From Mytilus galloprovincialis (taxonomy: Eukaryota > Mollusca > Bivalvia > Mytilida > Mytilidae): a stretch of DNA of 64,000 bases. A model generated the notes under the pieces. That model had not been told where the DNA came from. It made no database searches and worked only from the letters and a program-made list of their open reading frames with translations. The DNA lies in assembly GCF_965363235.1 (NCBI RefSeq), contig NC_134838.1:3911001-3975000 (forward strand). Reading direction: 5' to 3'. Position numbers and translations under genes: made by a program. Positions 35,701 to 46,298 of the stretch are shown here, piece after piece. Numbering within the stretch: the first letter of the stretch is position 1; every line of letters starts with the position of its first letter.

Positions 35701-38700
35701 GAAATATAAAATTTATCCAATCAGGTCAATAAGATCAGTCTCAAATTCATTTGAATTTTGCCAGTTGAATTATAAAAGCTTTTTTAATGGCAATTATTTG
35801 AAAAAAATATAAACCTTGGATTCAAGAACAACTATATAGCTTCTTATTATATGTTATTAAGTAGGAGAGGACGAAGAGACCACAATCGTGACAGAAACCG
35901 AGATCGAGATCGTAGTGATGATAGAGGAGGTGGAGGAGGAGGCGGTGGAGAGATGGACAGATTAAGGAGGAGACATGAAGAAGAAGAGGAAGACTATGAG
36001 AAACCAAAGAGACCTTCTGGTATTTAAGTCATTGTTGTGGAATGTTTGACCATATAAAATTAGTGCATTATCATGTTATCTTTGTTCACTCCCATTACTT
36101 TGTCTGAAATTCAAAACAGCTTTTTTGAAGACTAGTGTTTATTTTTTTCTACTGTATTATAGCTACAGGTAAATGGTAACACCCATAGTCAACTCACTGT
36201 AACAACATTTAAATTTTTTCAATTTTTACTCTGATGTATAAAAACGTATCAAAAGTAGGGTATGTGCACAAATAGCAAAACCTGACATATGGAACCCTTT
36301 CACTAGACGAGAATTATGGCATTAGAAATGTGAAATGTAGTATACAGATCTAATAAAAAGAAAGGATATGGGTATTCATTCACGATCAAAATTTGGAACA
36401 TGTACAACACAAACAAAAGATCTAGTTTGGGATTTCAATTTGATTTATTACTACCTTACTACTTCAATTATTGGAAAAGGAATACTTTGGAGGACTATGG
36501 TCATTATTTGAGATATATCCAACAAAGTCAAGAAAGAAATTGATGTTATAGAGATGTCTTGAATAGTTTGCTTTGTCATCAACATTCAAGTAACAAGTTT
36601 TAAAACACCAAAAAATGATTAAGAGATAACGAAAAAGCAGGTATGATGATGTTTAAAATTAGGTTTTTTTATCAGTGAAAATTTCATGTAGAATTATTGA
36701 AGGTCGATGATCTAACAGCCTTTTGATATAGAATTTAGTTAACCAATTGAATGTTGATGATATTAGAGCCTTTTGATTTGGATATTCTGCATGAACATGA
36801 TAATTGTTTATTTACAGGAGGTATGGGAGCAGCTATAGCTATGGCATGAACATGATAATTGTGAATTGTTTATTTACAGGAGGTATGGGAGCAGCTATAG
36901 CACCACCATCATCGCTAATAGAAGACATCCCTATTGATTGTAAGTATTTACTCAAGCCTCGGAAAAAAAACTTTTTCTTTTATTTCGAAGAACCTTAAAT
37001 GTATAAAAAGCAATATTGAAGGAAATTCTAGCAGAAAAAGTTAAATCTTTTATTAAAGATAAAAAAATGAAAAAAAAAGTCTCAGTAATGTTTATTTTCA
37101 GTTTATACAATTATCCTTCTTTTAATAGAATATAGATAACTTCAAGGAATGGGTTATAGTAGTTATACATTTGTCATTTTTGAAGAATTTGTTTATCCAC
37201 ATATGTGAAAAATGTGTTTCTTCAGTCATTTATTATTTCAAAGAAAACCTTTCTCACTTTAGCGAAAAATATTCTTAGTAAAGGTAACATGGTCAATGAC
37301 TTTTAAATGAACATTATATAATTTATTTCATTTTAGCACCAGGCAGGCCTCAGTCCCCGACACTTCTTGGTCAGAGTATGGGCTTAGGGTAAGTATTAAG
37401 CTGTCTTAATGGAATATGGGCTAAGGGTAAACTATTAATGTACTAACTTAATTTACTAGTTTCAAATTTTGTTATACCTGCATGTTGAAATACAGAAAAA
37501 GACCTGTGGCAAGAGTCACTAATATTTGATGAATTCACACTCAATTTAACATAAACATTGCAAGTTCTCTGATAAACTTTTATACAAATATGTTTAATAT
37601 ATATATATATAGAATAACATCAACTATCTGATATGGAATAAAAGAAAGAATAATCAAAATATAATTGAGCTGTTCTTAATCATATATATGATTATAATAT
37701 TCATACATAGAAACAGTAATTAAAGGAATTCACTGGTCTGGAAACTTTTTAAACAATTACCATGGTCTTCTTTGTTTCAATCACCATAAACTTCTGTTTG
37801 TATCTTGTTCTAATCTGATGAACAAAAATAGTTCCATCATTAAAGTTTGACATTTTTATATGTATTGCTCGACAGAGAAAATTCTATTCATTGACTTGCT
37901 AGACTATTTTAATATTACTCTGGAGTATATAACTGTTTATACTGCACTCGTTCTATTTGAGCAGTCAAATTGCTTTGACCGTATATTTCTATGTCATATA
38001 CAGTCACTGACATGATATCACTTTTCCTCATGAATATTTAAATAGAAATTGCCGAGATTATAATAAATTATTCATACGACCTATTCAACCTGTTCTCGTT
38101 TTTAATGTATACAACGACTCAAACTTATTTCTATTGAAATTTTTATAAAAAAAAACATATTTCACTTGTTAATATGTTTGGTCTGCATACTATATTTACA
38201 TTATATTTATGCTTATTGTTGGTAATTTAGTTCATTCTTAAACAAATTTGTTCACCATCGATTGCAAATTTTAACAGGTAAATGTACATTTCATTGTGTT
38301 GTATATTTCTCCGCCTGCATGATATGAGGCCTTTTTATAAAAGGGGGAAGTTTCCCAATATTTAAATCAATGGTGACATTAACACATTAAACAACAATTG
38401 AAAATGTTTTTTAGATTGCTGTATAAAGACAATAATAGTGCATTGACTTGACATATCAACGATATAAGGATTCGGCCCGAAACGGGGAAAAAGCTCGGCA
38501 GAGTCTCGCATTTCCCCGTTTCTAAGCCTCATCCTTATATCGTTGATATGTCAAGTCAATGCACTATTATTGTCTATTTAACAGGTTAACTACTGTCTGG
38601 TAGGACATTCTGGTACATGGTCAAGTAAGAGCCACTAAAAAAAGTCAAATCAGGCATACAAATAGTGCCATTTGTGAAAAAAAAGTCAACTGCTTTATAT

Positions 38701-41700
38701 TTCTTTACACAACTAACCATAGGAATACTTTTTATTGTAGCCTAATTGTACTTTTGTTTACTTTTCAGAGGTTCAGTGGCATCTAAGATTATGGCCAAAT
38801 ATGGTTATAGAGAAGGTCAAGGGTTAGGTAAATCTGAACAGGGAATGAGTACAGCTTTGTTTGTGGAGAAGACGAGCAAAAGAGGAGGAAAAATTATACA
38901 TGAAAAAGATATTCCTAAAGGTAAATAGCAGATAATATATAGCCTATCATAGTCATGGATAAAAAAAAAAAAAAAAAAACTTTGCATCTATAACATATTT
39001 TAAGGAATGATTATACTGTGAAACATGTTTGTTGATAAGAATACAGAATGATGATCAAAACAAAAATAAACACAAACATTTTTAACCGGATTTTTGTGTC
39101 AAAAATGTCAGTTATTGATTTTGGGATGTACGGCGGGCGGCAACCAAATTTTGTCCGTGCATTTTCTCATGAAGCGTTCAACCAAACCTTTTAAAATTTT
39201 AATATGTTGTTACTGACAACAAAATGGAGATCAAGTTCAATAATGACGATTTTGACTTTTACCGTTCAGGAGTTATGGTTCTTGAAAGTTTAAAAAATGT
39301 TGTGTCCGTGCATTTAATCATGAACCGTTCAACCAAACCTTTTAAAATTTTAATATGTTGTTACTGACAACATAACGGAGGTCAAGTTCAATAATGACGA
39401 TTTTTACTTTTACCGTTCAGGAGTTACGGTTCTTGAAAGTTTAAAAAATGTTGTGTCCTTGCATTTACTCATGAACCAGTCAACCAAACCTTTTAAAATT
39501 TTAATATGTTGTTACTGACAACAAAATGGAGGTCAAGTTCATTTTTTAGATATTTTCAAAATCCTAGGTAGGTGGACTTAGTAATTTTTTCTTACTTTAT
39601 GCATTAAGGGCACACAGTTTGTCCTGCTAGAGGGTCATTTTCTATCTAGTTTATATGTTGTTATTGTTGACAACATGGAAGTCAAGTTTGATATTGATAA
39701 TCATAAATTTTACCTATTAGGAGTTTTGGTCCTTGTAATATTGATAAATGCCAGAACACAAATAGATGTTAAAGAATCCGGTTTACTGTCATTTTGACAG
39801 CTCTTGTTGTTTATAACGTCATTTAAATATTGAAGACATTTTGTGAGGCTTATTATATTTATTGTATGTTCATATTTTATATTTTTAGAACCTCCAAAAG
39901 AATTACAACCAAATACAAATTTGTTGAGAAACCCAGCAAAAGTTATTTTATTACGAGTAAGTAGCAGTCTTCCCTATTATTTTAGAAATTAACACACCAT
40001 GTTGATTTTCATATTATGAGTATTTGGATGACTATATTTTGTATATTGGATCCTTGCAAGGACTACAATACATGTTGCTCATATAGGGTTCACCTGACCT
40101 TGACCTTATTTAATGGATCAGTGATCAAGGTTTAGTTTTCTTGGTCAGTCTTATCTCATATACTATAAGTATACATCAACTATATTTAGTGTAAATTGAT
40201 TTTACGGTGTAAATTCCATTCCGGTAGGGATCAACTGACCTGACCTTGTTCATTAAAATAAATTTCAAACAATGTTCATGAATGCTTTTGGCGCATTTAA
40301 GTCATTTCAAAATATGACGTCATACAAATAAAACGCTAAAGCTGAAGGTTTTTCCCGTTATGTTAACCATTGAAATTTGTATACTATTATATTAAAATGG
40401 TTCTTTTGAGGTAGTTGTTGTTTTAGTTTCTATTCTAATGCATTATTTGTATATTTATTGATTTCAGCACGTCAACATCCTTAGTTACGAAATTTCATCT
40501 TTGGATTTGACCATAGCTTACCAGAAAAACATGTAGATTAAAAAATGGCAAATGTTAGGTCTGAGAATTAAAAGATTAAAGTTCATTTTTTCTAGCTGTT
40601 TTTTACGAAATAATTCATGTAAGCTACAGATTTATTAGAAAATTTAAGCTTTATCTAACAGAGAGTAAAAAAGAACAGCCACACACAAGGCATTCCCACC
40701 TTTGCGTCAGTTTTTTAATGACCGTATGTGTCCTATTAGAATCGAAATAATTCATGGAAGCCATAGATTTGTTGTAAATTGACACATGGCCTGAGTCGTA
40801 ATATTTGTTAATTTTATCCCTCGCTAACGCTCAGGATAAAATTAGAATATCACAGCCAAGGCCATGTGTCAATTTACAACAAATCTATTGCCATAGATGT
40901 GTCAATTTACAACAAATCTATGGCCATAGATTTGTTGTTAATTGACACATGGCCTGATCCGTGATATTTGTTAATTTTATCCCTCGCTAAGGTTCAGGAT
41001 AAAATTTGAATATCACAGCCCAGGCCATGTGTCAATTTACAACAAATCTATGGCTTCCATGAATTATTTCTTGAGTTAATTTTTTAAAAATATGAATTAA
41101 TGATATATTTTTATGTTTCCAGAATATGGTTGGTCCTGGTGAGGTTGATGAGGATTTAGAACCAGAAACTGCTGAGGAATGTGGAAAATATGGAAAAGTT
41201 ATTAAATGTGTCATATTTGAGGTAATGGAATTTTATATACTGGTAGGAAACATGTGTATAGATCTCCATTAGGTTGAAATATTTTTTTACTTGAGATAGT
41301 TTGATTATGTATTCTTGATATGAATGATGTGAACCTTTTGAATGATATATTTGTCATGTGTTATGTGTAAGTGTTTTGTATATTATTGAAGAAATCAGAT
41401 ATGTCCTTTGTCATGGACGTAATGTACATTGTCTCAACCTTTGAAGGTCATCATTGATCTAACGAATAACCAATTGCAATGCTGTGATATTGTCTTGTAA
41501 AGCTGGATAAGCCAATCAGATTAACAAATATTTTTATATCACTTTTTTGTATCACACTCTGTGCAGTGAATACAAGAATTATCTATTCATGCAAGAAATA
41601 GATAACAAGCCACAACCATAAGAGAAATTTTATTTTAAAACTTAAATGTAGTCACATTATGCATGTTTTATACATTTCATCTGATGGTGTAATGGTACAC

Positions 41701-43101
41701 ACAAAAGGATGTTACTTTCAGAATCACAATATCTTAAAGTTTATTTCAAGTCATGCACTTATTTTATTTAAGGGCTATTCCAGAAAAAAATGTATGGAGG
41801 GGTTGGAAGGCAGTTTTTGTCAGCACCCGCCACCCAGACAATTGTAATTGAGAATAATAGTGCATTATAGTGTGAAAAGTTGCTCTGATACCCATCACAC
41901 ATGTATTATTAATGTAATGTGCCTTCCAACCCAACCCAACCCCCCCCCCCCCCCATACATTTTTTTCTGGAAAAGCCCTAAAGTAAACACTCTGAAATGC
42001 TATTTTAATTTCTTCTATACCAAGTAATGTAATTTAAGGTACCAGGTTTTATTATAATATATGATATTGAACATTTAATGTATTTTTAGATACCAGGTTT
42101 TATTATAGTGTATAATGTATACCATATATATTATATTGTTTTAGATACCCGGTGTTATAGAAGAGGAATCTGTCAGAATTTTTATTGAATTTGATAAAGT
42201 TGATGCTGCAATTAAAGGTATAGTTTAACAAAAATAACATAAGCAATCTGCAATGGTTATGAAACAAATGAACTAAACTAATACAAACTTAAGTCCAAGC
42301 TGCACATTTATTACAAATATCAACAAAAAAATATGTCATTGAATGTTGATTGAATACTTTGGCTGCTTAATAAATTGATTCATGTGTATAACATTAATAA
42401 ATGGGTACATGTGTATATCATTAATAAATGGGTACATGTGTATAACATTAATAAATGGGTACATGTGTATAACATTAATAAATGGGTACATGTGTATAAC
42501 ATTAATAAATGGGTACATGTGTATAACAAGTGAACTAATATAGAGATGTTTTCTAGTTTATTTGCTTGCTTTTTTTTTCTTATATTTTCCATGAGTTTCC
42601 ATTTGTTAATTTAACTTTGACATAACAGTTTTAAACTAATGTGAGTGGACAATAATTCAATAGCAGTACAGTTCTGAAGAAAAGTCAAATCTACTTGGTG
42701 TTTTATATATAGCAATCCAAGTATATAAAACATAGTCATCTTTTTGTTAAAGTTCCTGTATCATATGACTTCAGGTCTGTAGCCAAGAATTACCATGGGG
42801 AGGTTCGATACAATCATATCAACTTTAACAGTTACAATTCAAACAGAACATTGACTTCAACAGTGCTTCTTTGTTTTCAAGAGAGGGTTTGTACAAACCT
42901 CTTGAACCCCCTTGCTATGACTGTGGACGACAAATTATTTTTATGTATGATTTACATGTATTCTAATATCACATACTATTTATACTTTCAGCTGTTATTG
43001 ATTTAAATGGACGATTTTTTGGAGGAAGGACTGTGAAAGCCTGTTTTTATAATTTAGATAAATTCAGACGATTGGACTTAGCTGATGAAATAATAGATTG
43101 A
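29724..43101 (+). CDS. RBM17: Splicing factor SPF45 (RNA-binding motif protein 17), complete, 15 coding exons
   Basis: A nuclear splicing factor of the spliceosome. The UHM domain binds U2AF-ligand motifs of SF1, SF3B1 and U2AF65, and the G-patch is thought to contact a DEAH helicase. Coding exons: 29724-29781, 31655-31728, 32073-32168, 32843-33129, 33557-33649, 35072-35170, 35410-35508, 35865-36019, 36880-36939, 37337-37388, 38769-38920, 39889-39956, 41123-41221, 42145-42217, 42992-43101. All introns are GT-AG and phases agree throughout; the sum is 1575 nt, 524 residues (human is 401). The N-terminus MSLYDGL and the block GWSSSLKLMQSQLQAKKA match the family; VDEYDPLRPNDYE follows. The G-patch is at about residues 358-395 (KYGYREGQGLGKSEQGMSTA). 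The UHM spans about residues 415-524 with the RXF motif as R496-F-F498. The extra length is in the Arg/Asp-rich linker encoded by exons 4-8. An acceptor at 29711 implies at least one untranslated exon upstream. Confidence 0.97.
29893..31517. mobile_element. TIR element with repeated inner palindromes, RBM17 intron 1
   Basis: The ends are inverted copies of about 90 bp: TGTATATGACGTGTACATG on the left and, read inwards, TGTATATGTCGTGTACATT on the right. Both are followed by TTGTACAGGTTATTAC and later GAGAAAAAG(G/A)TAATAACTTGT. The right end has additional TAATAACTTGTA palindromes. Length about 1.6 kb. A minus-strand frame at 30407-30658 shows no known domain. No transposase identified. Confidence 0.7.
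31260..31325. repeat. 33-bp tandem duplication
   Basis: AGTGTCATGTTTGCTGAAGT plus TATTACTTAAAA occurs twice in direct succession, inside the element at 29893-31517. Confidence 0.9.
33557..35508 (+). repeat. RBM17: Three tandem-duplicated linker exons of RBM17 (exons 5, 6, 7)
   Basis: Exons 33557-33649 (93 nt), 35072-35170 (99 nt) and 35410-35508 (99 nt) encode variants of the same segment: DDDTPQRHGG, KSWNHGEESPGHD, then PRQK or QRQK. Exons 6 and 7 differ at only a few bases and their acceptor-side intron sequence is also alike, so the copy is recent; exon 5 is older. The end of exon 4 (DDNWNRNHRDSPDQRQK) looks like the parent. All three are multiples of three in the same phase (2-2), so any number can be included without shifting the frame. 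Confidence 0.95.
33865..34410. mobile_element. TIR element in RBM17 intron 5
   Basis: TCATCTTCGCTAGCCAAGGG at the left is matched, inverted, by CCCTTAGCTAGCGAAGATGA at the right. Similarity extends inwards through a 'CTCTCCACC(T/C)TTGGCA' phrase for about 70 bp. Length about 545 bp and no coding capacity. Probably a MITE. Confidence 0.75.
35862..36019 (+). CDS. RBM17: RBM17 exon 8 with tandem acceptor (AAGTAG)
   Basis: The 3' splice site reads TTATTAAGTAG. Using the second AG (exon from 35865) joins as AA|G AGA, giving K-R. Using the first AG (exon from 35862) joins as AA|T AGG, giving N-R-R. Both keep the frame. The exon encodes an Arg/Asp-rich run, a glycine stretch of seven, then a Glu-rich helix ending KPKRPSG. 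It is part of the disordered linker before the G-patch. Confidence 0.85.
36791..36900 (+). repeat. RBM17: Duplicated splice acceptor and exon start before RBM17 exon 9
   Basis: The sequence from CATGAACATGATAATTG through the acceptor TTTATTTACAG to the exon start GAGGTATGGGAGCAGC occurs twice (36790-36839 and 36845-36900). Entry at the first acceptor (exon from 36818) would read about ten codons and meet an in-frame TGA. The second (exon from 36880) continues GGMGAAIAPPSSL as in all SPF45 proteins and is the functional one. Confidence 0.93.
38427..38575. mobile_element. Foldback element with 45-bp perfect arms, RBM17 intron 10
   Basis: Left arm 38427-38471 and right arm 38531-38575 are exact reverse complements over 45 bp (AGACAATAATAGTGCATTG at the outer end). 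After a short mismatch a further perfect pair GAAACGGGGAAA/TTTCCCCGTTTC follows. Total 149 bp. Perfect arms point to recent insertion or ongoing gene conversion between arms. Confidence 0.93.
38769..38920 (+). CDS. RBM17: RBM17 exon 11, G-patch domain
   Basis: Encodes GGSVASKIMAKYGYREGQ and GLGKSEQGMSTALFVEKTSK, the glycine-patch that follows the linker. It matches the human block 'KIMQKYGFREGQGLGKHEQG' residue for residue at the glycines. The preceding intron carries the perfect foldback at 38427-38575, about 190 bp before the acceptor. Confidence 0.95.
39083..39808 (-). mobile_element. Hairpin-ended repeat element B, RBM17 intron 11
   Basis: On the minus strand it starts ACAAGAGCTGTC (near 39807), has about three subrepeats of 153 bp (marker GTCCGTGCATTT near 39150, 39304 and 39457), then a short GCCGCCCGCCG tract, and ends in a hairpin at 39114-39083 (outer arms TAACTG/CCGGTTA, inner ACATTTTTG/CAAAAAT). 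The flank beyond is AAAAATG. Same family as 50629-51555. Confidence 0.82.
39889..43101 (+). CDS. RBM17: RBM17 exons 12-15, UHM (U2AF-homology) domain
   Basis: Exons 39889-39956, 41123-41221, 42145-42217 and 42992-43101. RNP2-like VILLRNMV crosses the first junction. The acidic helix DEDLEPETAEECGKYGKVIK, the strand CVIFEIPG and the RNP1-like SVRIFIEFDKVDAA follow. The RXF motif is present as NGRFFGGRTVKACFYNLDKF in exon 15. This is the peptide-binding, not RNA-binding, form of an RRM. The protein ends DEIID with TGA at 43099-43101. Confidence 0.95.
40744..41070. mobile_element. Double palindromic element, RBM17 intron 12
   Basis: The outer ends are inverted (GAAATAATTCATGGAAGCCA / TGGCTTCCATGAATTATTTC). 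Inside, the phrase GCCATAGATTTGTTGTAAAT and its reverse complement alternate, giving two successive palindromes of about 130-150 bp each, centred on a GCTCAGGATAAAAT phrase. A partial relative is at 23310-23471. Confidence 0.8.
41769..41981. mobile_element. Harbinger-like MITE with TAA target duplication, RBM17 intron 13
   Basis: TIRs GGGCTATTCCAGAAAAAAAT and, inverted, ATTTTTTTCTGGAAAAGCCC, element 41772-41978, flanked by TAA at 41769-41771 and 41979-41981. A C-run of about 15 lies inside the right TIR. The three-base TWA duplication and GG-starting ends fit PIF/Harbinger MITEs. Confidence 0.75.
42377..42535. repeat. 27-bp minisatellite, RBM17 intron 14
   Basis: Six units of about 27 bp with landmarks ATGTGTATAACATTAATAAA and TGGGTAC. 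Open frames over it are repeat artefacts. Confidence 0.95.
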
Positions 43102-43344
43102 AATAAAATTTACAATTTAATAGAGGCAGCTTGTAATAAATCAGAAATTATGAAAGTCAGATATATAATTATAATTACTGAAGAATTCCCAAAAGGGGAT
43201 ATAGTAAATACATCCTCTGTGATCTGTTGACTGGAAGTGACTTGTGTATGAATAACTAGGTTTGAAGATTTCATATTTTACAGCTGCATATCATGGATCA
43301 AATTGAAATTTGATCTGACATGTGATCATTAATCATCAAGTGTA

Positions 43345-43350
43345 AATAAA
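43345..43350 (+). terminator. RBM17: RBM17 poly(A) signal
   Basis: AATAAA 244 bp after the stop, followed within about 20 bp by a T/GT-rich stretch. A second AATAAA lies directly after the stop codon (43102-43107) but is less likely to be the main site. Confidence 0.7.
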
Positions 43351-44298
43351 GTACTTCCTCCCATCTTTTTTTGTTTTTTTCATGTCATCTTCAGCTGACT
43401 GCAATTAAAAAAATCTCCATAAATTTTCAAAACATGGCATATTAATATATTCAGAGTTGCGACTTTAATCCTGCTGGCTAAAAATTTTTTTATCTTGTGA
43501 ATCACATGAATTTTTAATACCAGTCAATGTTATTTTAATTGTTTAGCCTGCGACTTTTGTTGCAGAAAGCTCTACATAGGGATAGTGATCTGGCGGCGTT
43601 GGTGTTGGCTAACTTCTTAAAAGCTTAATATTTTAGAAGGTGGAAGACCTGGATGCTTCATACTTTGTATATAGATGCCTTATGTTACAAAGTTTTTGTC
43701 TGTCACATGTCCATTGTCCTTGACCTCATTTTCATGGTTCAGTGACTAATTAAAAAAAAATATATTTTTTTTGTAATGTTAACTTCTCTCTTATTATGAA
43801 TAAAAAGATAATCATATTTGGTATGTGAGTCTCAGTCAGACAGTTTTCACTTGACTTCAGCCTCATTTCATGGATCAGTGAACAAGGTGAAGTTTTGGAG
43901 GTCAAGTCCACATCTCAAATACTATAAGCAACAGGTCTACTATATTTGGTGTATGGATGGATTGTAAGGTATATACTGTCCAACTGGCAGGTTTCATCTG
44001 ACCTTGACTTCATTTTTATGGTTCAGTGGTTATAGTTAAGTTTTAGTGTTTTGGTCTGTTTTCTAATACTGTATGCAATAGGTCAACTATATTTGTTGTA
44101 TGAAAATATTTTACAATGTACATGTCAGTCTGGCATGTTTTATTTGACCATGACCTCATTTTTACAGTTCATTGGTCTGTTTTTCTAATGCTATACGCAG
44201 TAGGTCAACTATATTTGGGTATGGAAAATGATTGTAAGGTGTAAATGTCTGCTTGGCAGGGTTCAGCTGACCTTGGCCTCATTTTCTTGATTCATTTA

Positions 44299-44420
44299 AT
44301 TGAATGCTTCTTTTTGTAACTTCATTGTGGTGTTAAAGCTTTGACCGAAGTACATTCTAAAAATGTGTGCACGGTCAACGCTTTGACAACCCTGTGAAGT
44401 TACAAAAAGAAGCTTTCAAT
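44299..44420. mobile_element. Small MITE inside element C
   Basis: A 122-bp inverted-repeat element with ends ATTGAATGCTTCTTTTTGTA and, inverted, ATTGAAAGCTTCTTTTTGTA. Similarity continues through AACTTCA and the centre 'TTGACCG'. No coding sequence. Confidence 0.85.
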
Positions 44421-44939
44421 ACTTGTAATTACAGTTTTTAGCTATGATCATGAAAACACGAATTTTATAAAAAAAAATTGTTTAATTCACCTGTGCACTT
44501 TATTGTGGGACCATGTGTTAAGTTTTATTGAGTAATGCAATTGCTTAAGGAATAACACATGATGTGCAGTTAGCCAATCAGAATAAAGTATTATAATGAA
44601 ACATACATCTAATGTAATTATTGATCAATATTGATTTTTCCTGGTTAAGTTTGTTTCTCAGATTTGCAAAAGGTCAACTATTTCAAGCATATATAGTATA
44701 TGTGTCTCAATTGATATGTTACTCTAGAGCTAGCTCAAAGTACGTTGATTTTGTTGAAAGAGGAATACTGCTTTCTAAGACAGGGCTATGAATCAATCAA
44801 ATTAAGGTCATCACTCAAGAAAGTTTAAGGGTCGCCATCATGAGCTGATTGGCCATTCTGACAAAAGTGTGTCAGAATCATATCCGATATTCTTCCTCAA
44901 TTATAATAACCTTCCATCATTACCGAACTGAACAAAGAA

Positions 44940-45120
44940 ATAACACGATGGGTGTCATATACGGTGCAGGAAATGCTTACCCTTCCGGAGCACCTGATTC
45001 CACTCCCGGTTTTTAGTGGAGTTTGTGTTGTTTCTTAATTATTATTTATAACTGTTGATATAAATGTCCTTTGGTTTTGTGAGTCATTGTTTACTCCTTG
45101 GTTTTGATTGTTATTGTCTT
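44940..45120 (+). repeat. Retroelement tail fragment
   Basis: It carries CTTACCCTTCCGGAGCACCT and a 'TGGAGTTTGTGTTGTTT' phrase, the same family as 17105-17450 (there on the minus strand) and 58358-58460. Confidence 0.65.
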
Positions 45121-45189
45121 GGGACTATCAACATAGTATCAAAGTGAGTATTAAAGGCGAGACATTTCAGCGTGTGCAATCTTGTTTTT

Positions 45190-46130
45190 AGATTTTAAAT
45201 TTCAGAGTTATGGGTGATTTGTCAGAAAACTAATTGAAGTCAACAAGTACATTTGTCATTGATGTAAAGTGTTAGTGCAATTCAGATGTGTGCATGGAAT
45301 TATTTTGAATGGGTGTAATGCAATTATTTTCTAGAAGTCATGTCCCTGTTAAGTGTTATCACTTTGATATTTGAGGTTCATGGTAATTTTATGTACATGT
45401 AGATTATCTAAAGGTAGTAAGTCATCTATTTGAGAACATGTATTTACCGCAACATGAAAAATACTTTAAAAGTATGTTCCCAAAAGTTGTGTAGGTCCTA
45501 TTCAATATCACTACCTTCATAGACCCACAGACATATTTCTAGACAAACCATTTGTTAATTGCATTTCATCCAAATATGATCAACATTACATCTTGTGGTA
45601 AGGATCAATTGTATTTTTTTTTTTGCATTTCCATCCTGTCAGACTATTTTCCAGCACATGGCATCTAAATCAACATGTGATATTATTAAAAGAGAAATCA
45701 TGATAAAATCCCTTTATTTACAGCTATAAACATACTTTTCCACATTTATAAGATGACAATGATATGATTGCAATACACAATAGTCAGAATCTTAATTAAA
45801 TTTCAGACATTGCATGAATAAGAATACATCATAGACTGAATCTAATTAAATATCAGACATTTAAATATATATGAATGAGACACAAAACCTCAGTCCCAAA
45901 ATATTTACATTATTATAATAACTTATGATCAGGACTATCAACATGATAAAATTACATCAGGAGTGAGAGATTACATGAACATTAATATTTCCTTTGATAA
46001 AATATAAGGAAGAAATGAAACAAGAAAATGGATTGTGTTCAAAGTTAATGGGAAAAAAAATGAGCATATATACCAACCAAATAAACAATTATTACACTGT
46101 ACATAGAGATGATACAAATATTTTTCAGAT
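45190..46130. other. Intergenic space between convergent gene ends
   Basis: AT-rich, with no gene seen. It lies downstream of the SELENOK poly(A) signal and of element C. Confidence 0.5.
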
Positions 46131-46150
46131 TTTTTTTGTAGAATAAAGAT

Positions 46151-46156
46151 TTTATT
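46151..46156 (-). terminator. SELENOK: SELENOK poly(A) signal
   Basis: AATAAA on the minus strand, about 70 nt beyond the SECIS and about 755 nt after the TAA stop. It places the SECIS inside the mature 3' UTR. Confidence 0.65.
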
Positions 46157-46221
46157 TAAAACTTTTAACATAACAATATACATATATCACAACTTTTGGC
46201 AGATTATAACAGGGACACATT

Positions 46222-46298
46222 TAAACTTGAATACATCAAAGTTTCCTTACTTCTCGTGAAGTTTATAGAAAACTTGTCATACAACTTTTCAAAAGTTA
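46222..46298 (-). promoter_or_regulatory. SELENOK: SECIS element (form 2) in SELENOK 3' UTR
   Basis: Read on the minus strand: ATGA (46280-46277), then 12 nt, then the unpaired AA, a mini-stem ACTTC-ACGA-GAAGT, unpaired AA, then GGAAACTT and TGAT (46238-46235). Helix II pairs AAGTTTTC with GGAAACTT over eight base pairs (one of them T-G), leaving one unpaired C next to ATGA. The ATGA/TGAT pair forms the non-Watson-Crick quartet. An outer helix TTGAA/TTCAA lies on both sides. The extra apical helix makes it form 2. The assignment is from motif order and pairing by eye; no folding was run. Confidence 0.88.

Larger units (their letters stand above)
43543..45186 (-). mobile_element. Hairpin-ended repeat element C, degraded and interrupted
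   Basis: Same family as 787-1868: the TAGCCTGCGACTTTTGTTGC end with a decayed hairpin, the GACCTTGACCTCATTTTC-type subrepeats, and on the minus strand a start AACAAGATTGCACACGCTG near 45187. The GGC tract has shrunk to a few triplets. It is interrupted by the MITE at 44299-44420 and a retroelement tail near 44940-45120. It lies between the convergent genes RBM17 and SELENOK. Confidence 0.78.

Noticed and set aside
36818..36844. The upstream acceptor as the true start of RBM17 exon 9
   Set aside because: It runs into an in-frame TGA and would lose the conserved APPSSL sequence; the second acceptor at 36880 fits family and phase.
42336..42592. Small minus-strand frames of repeated MYPFINVIH type
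   Set aside because: Products of the 27-bp minisatellite in RBM17 intron 14.
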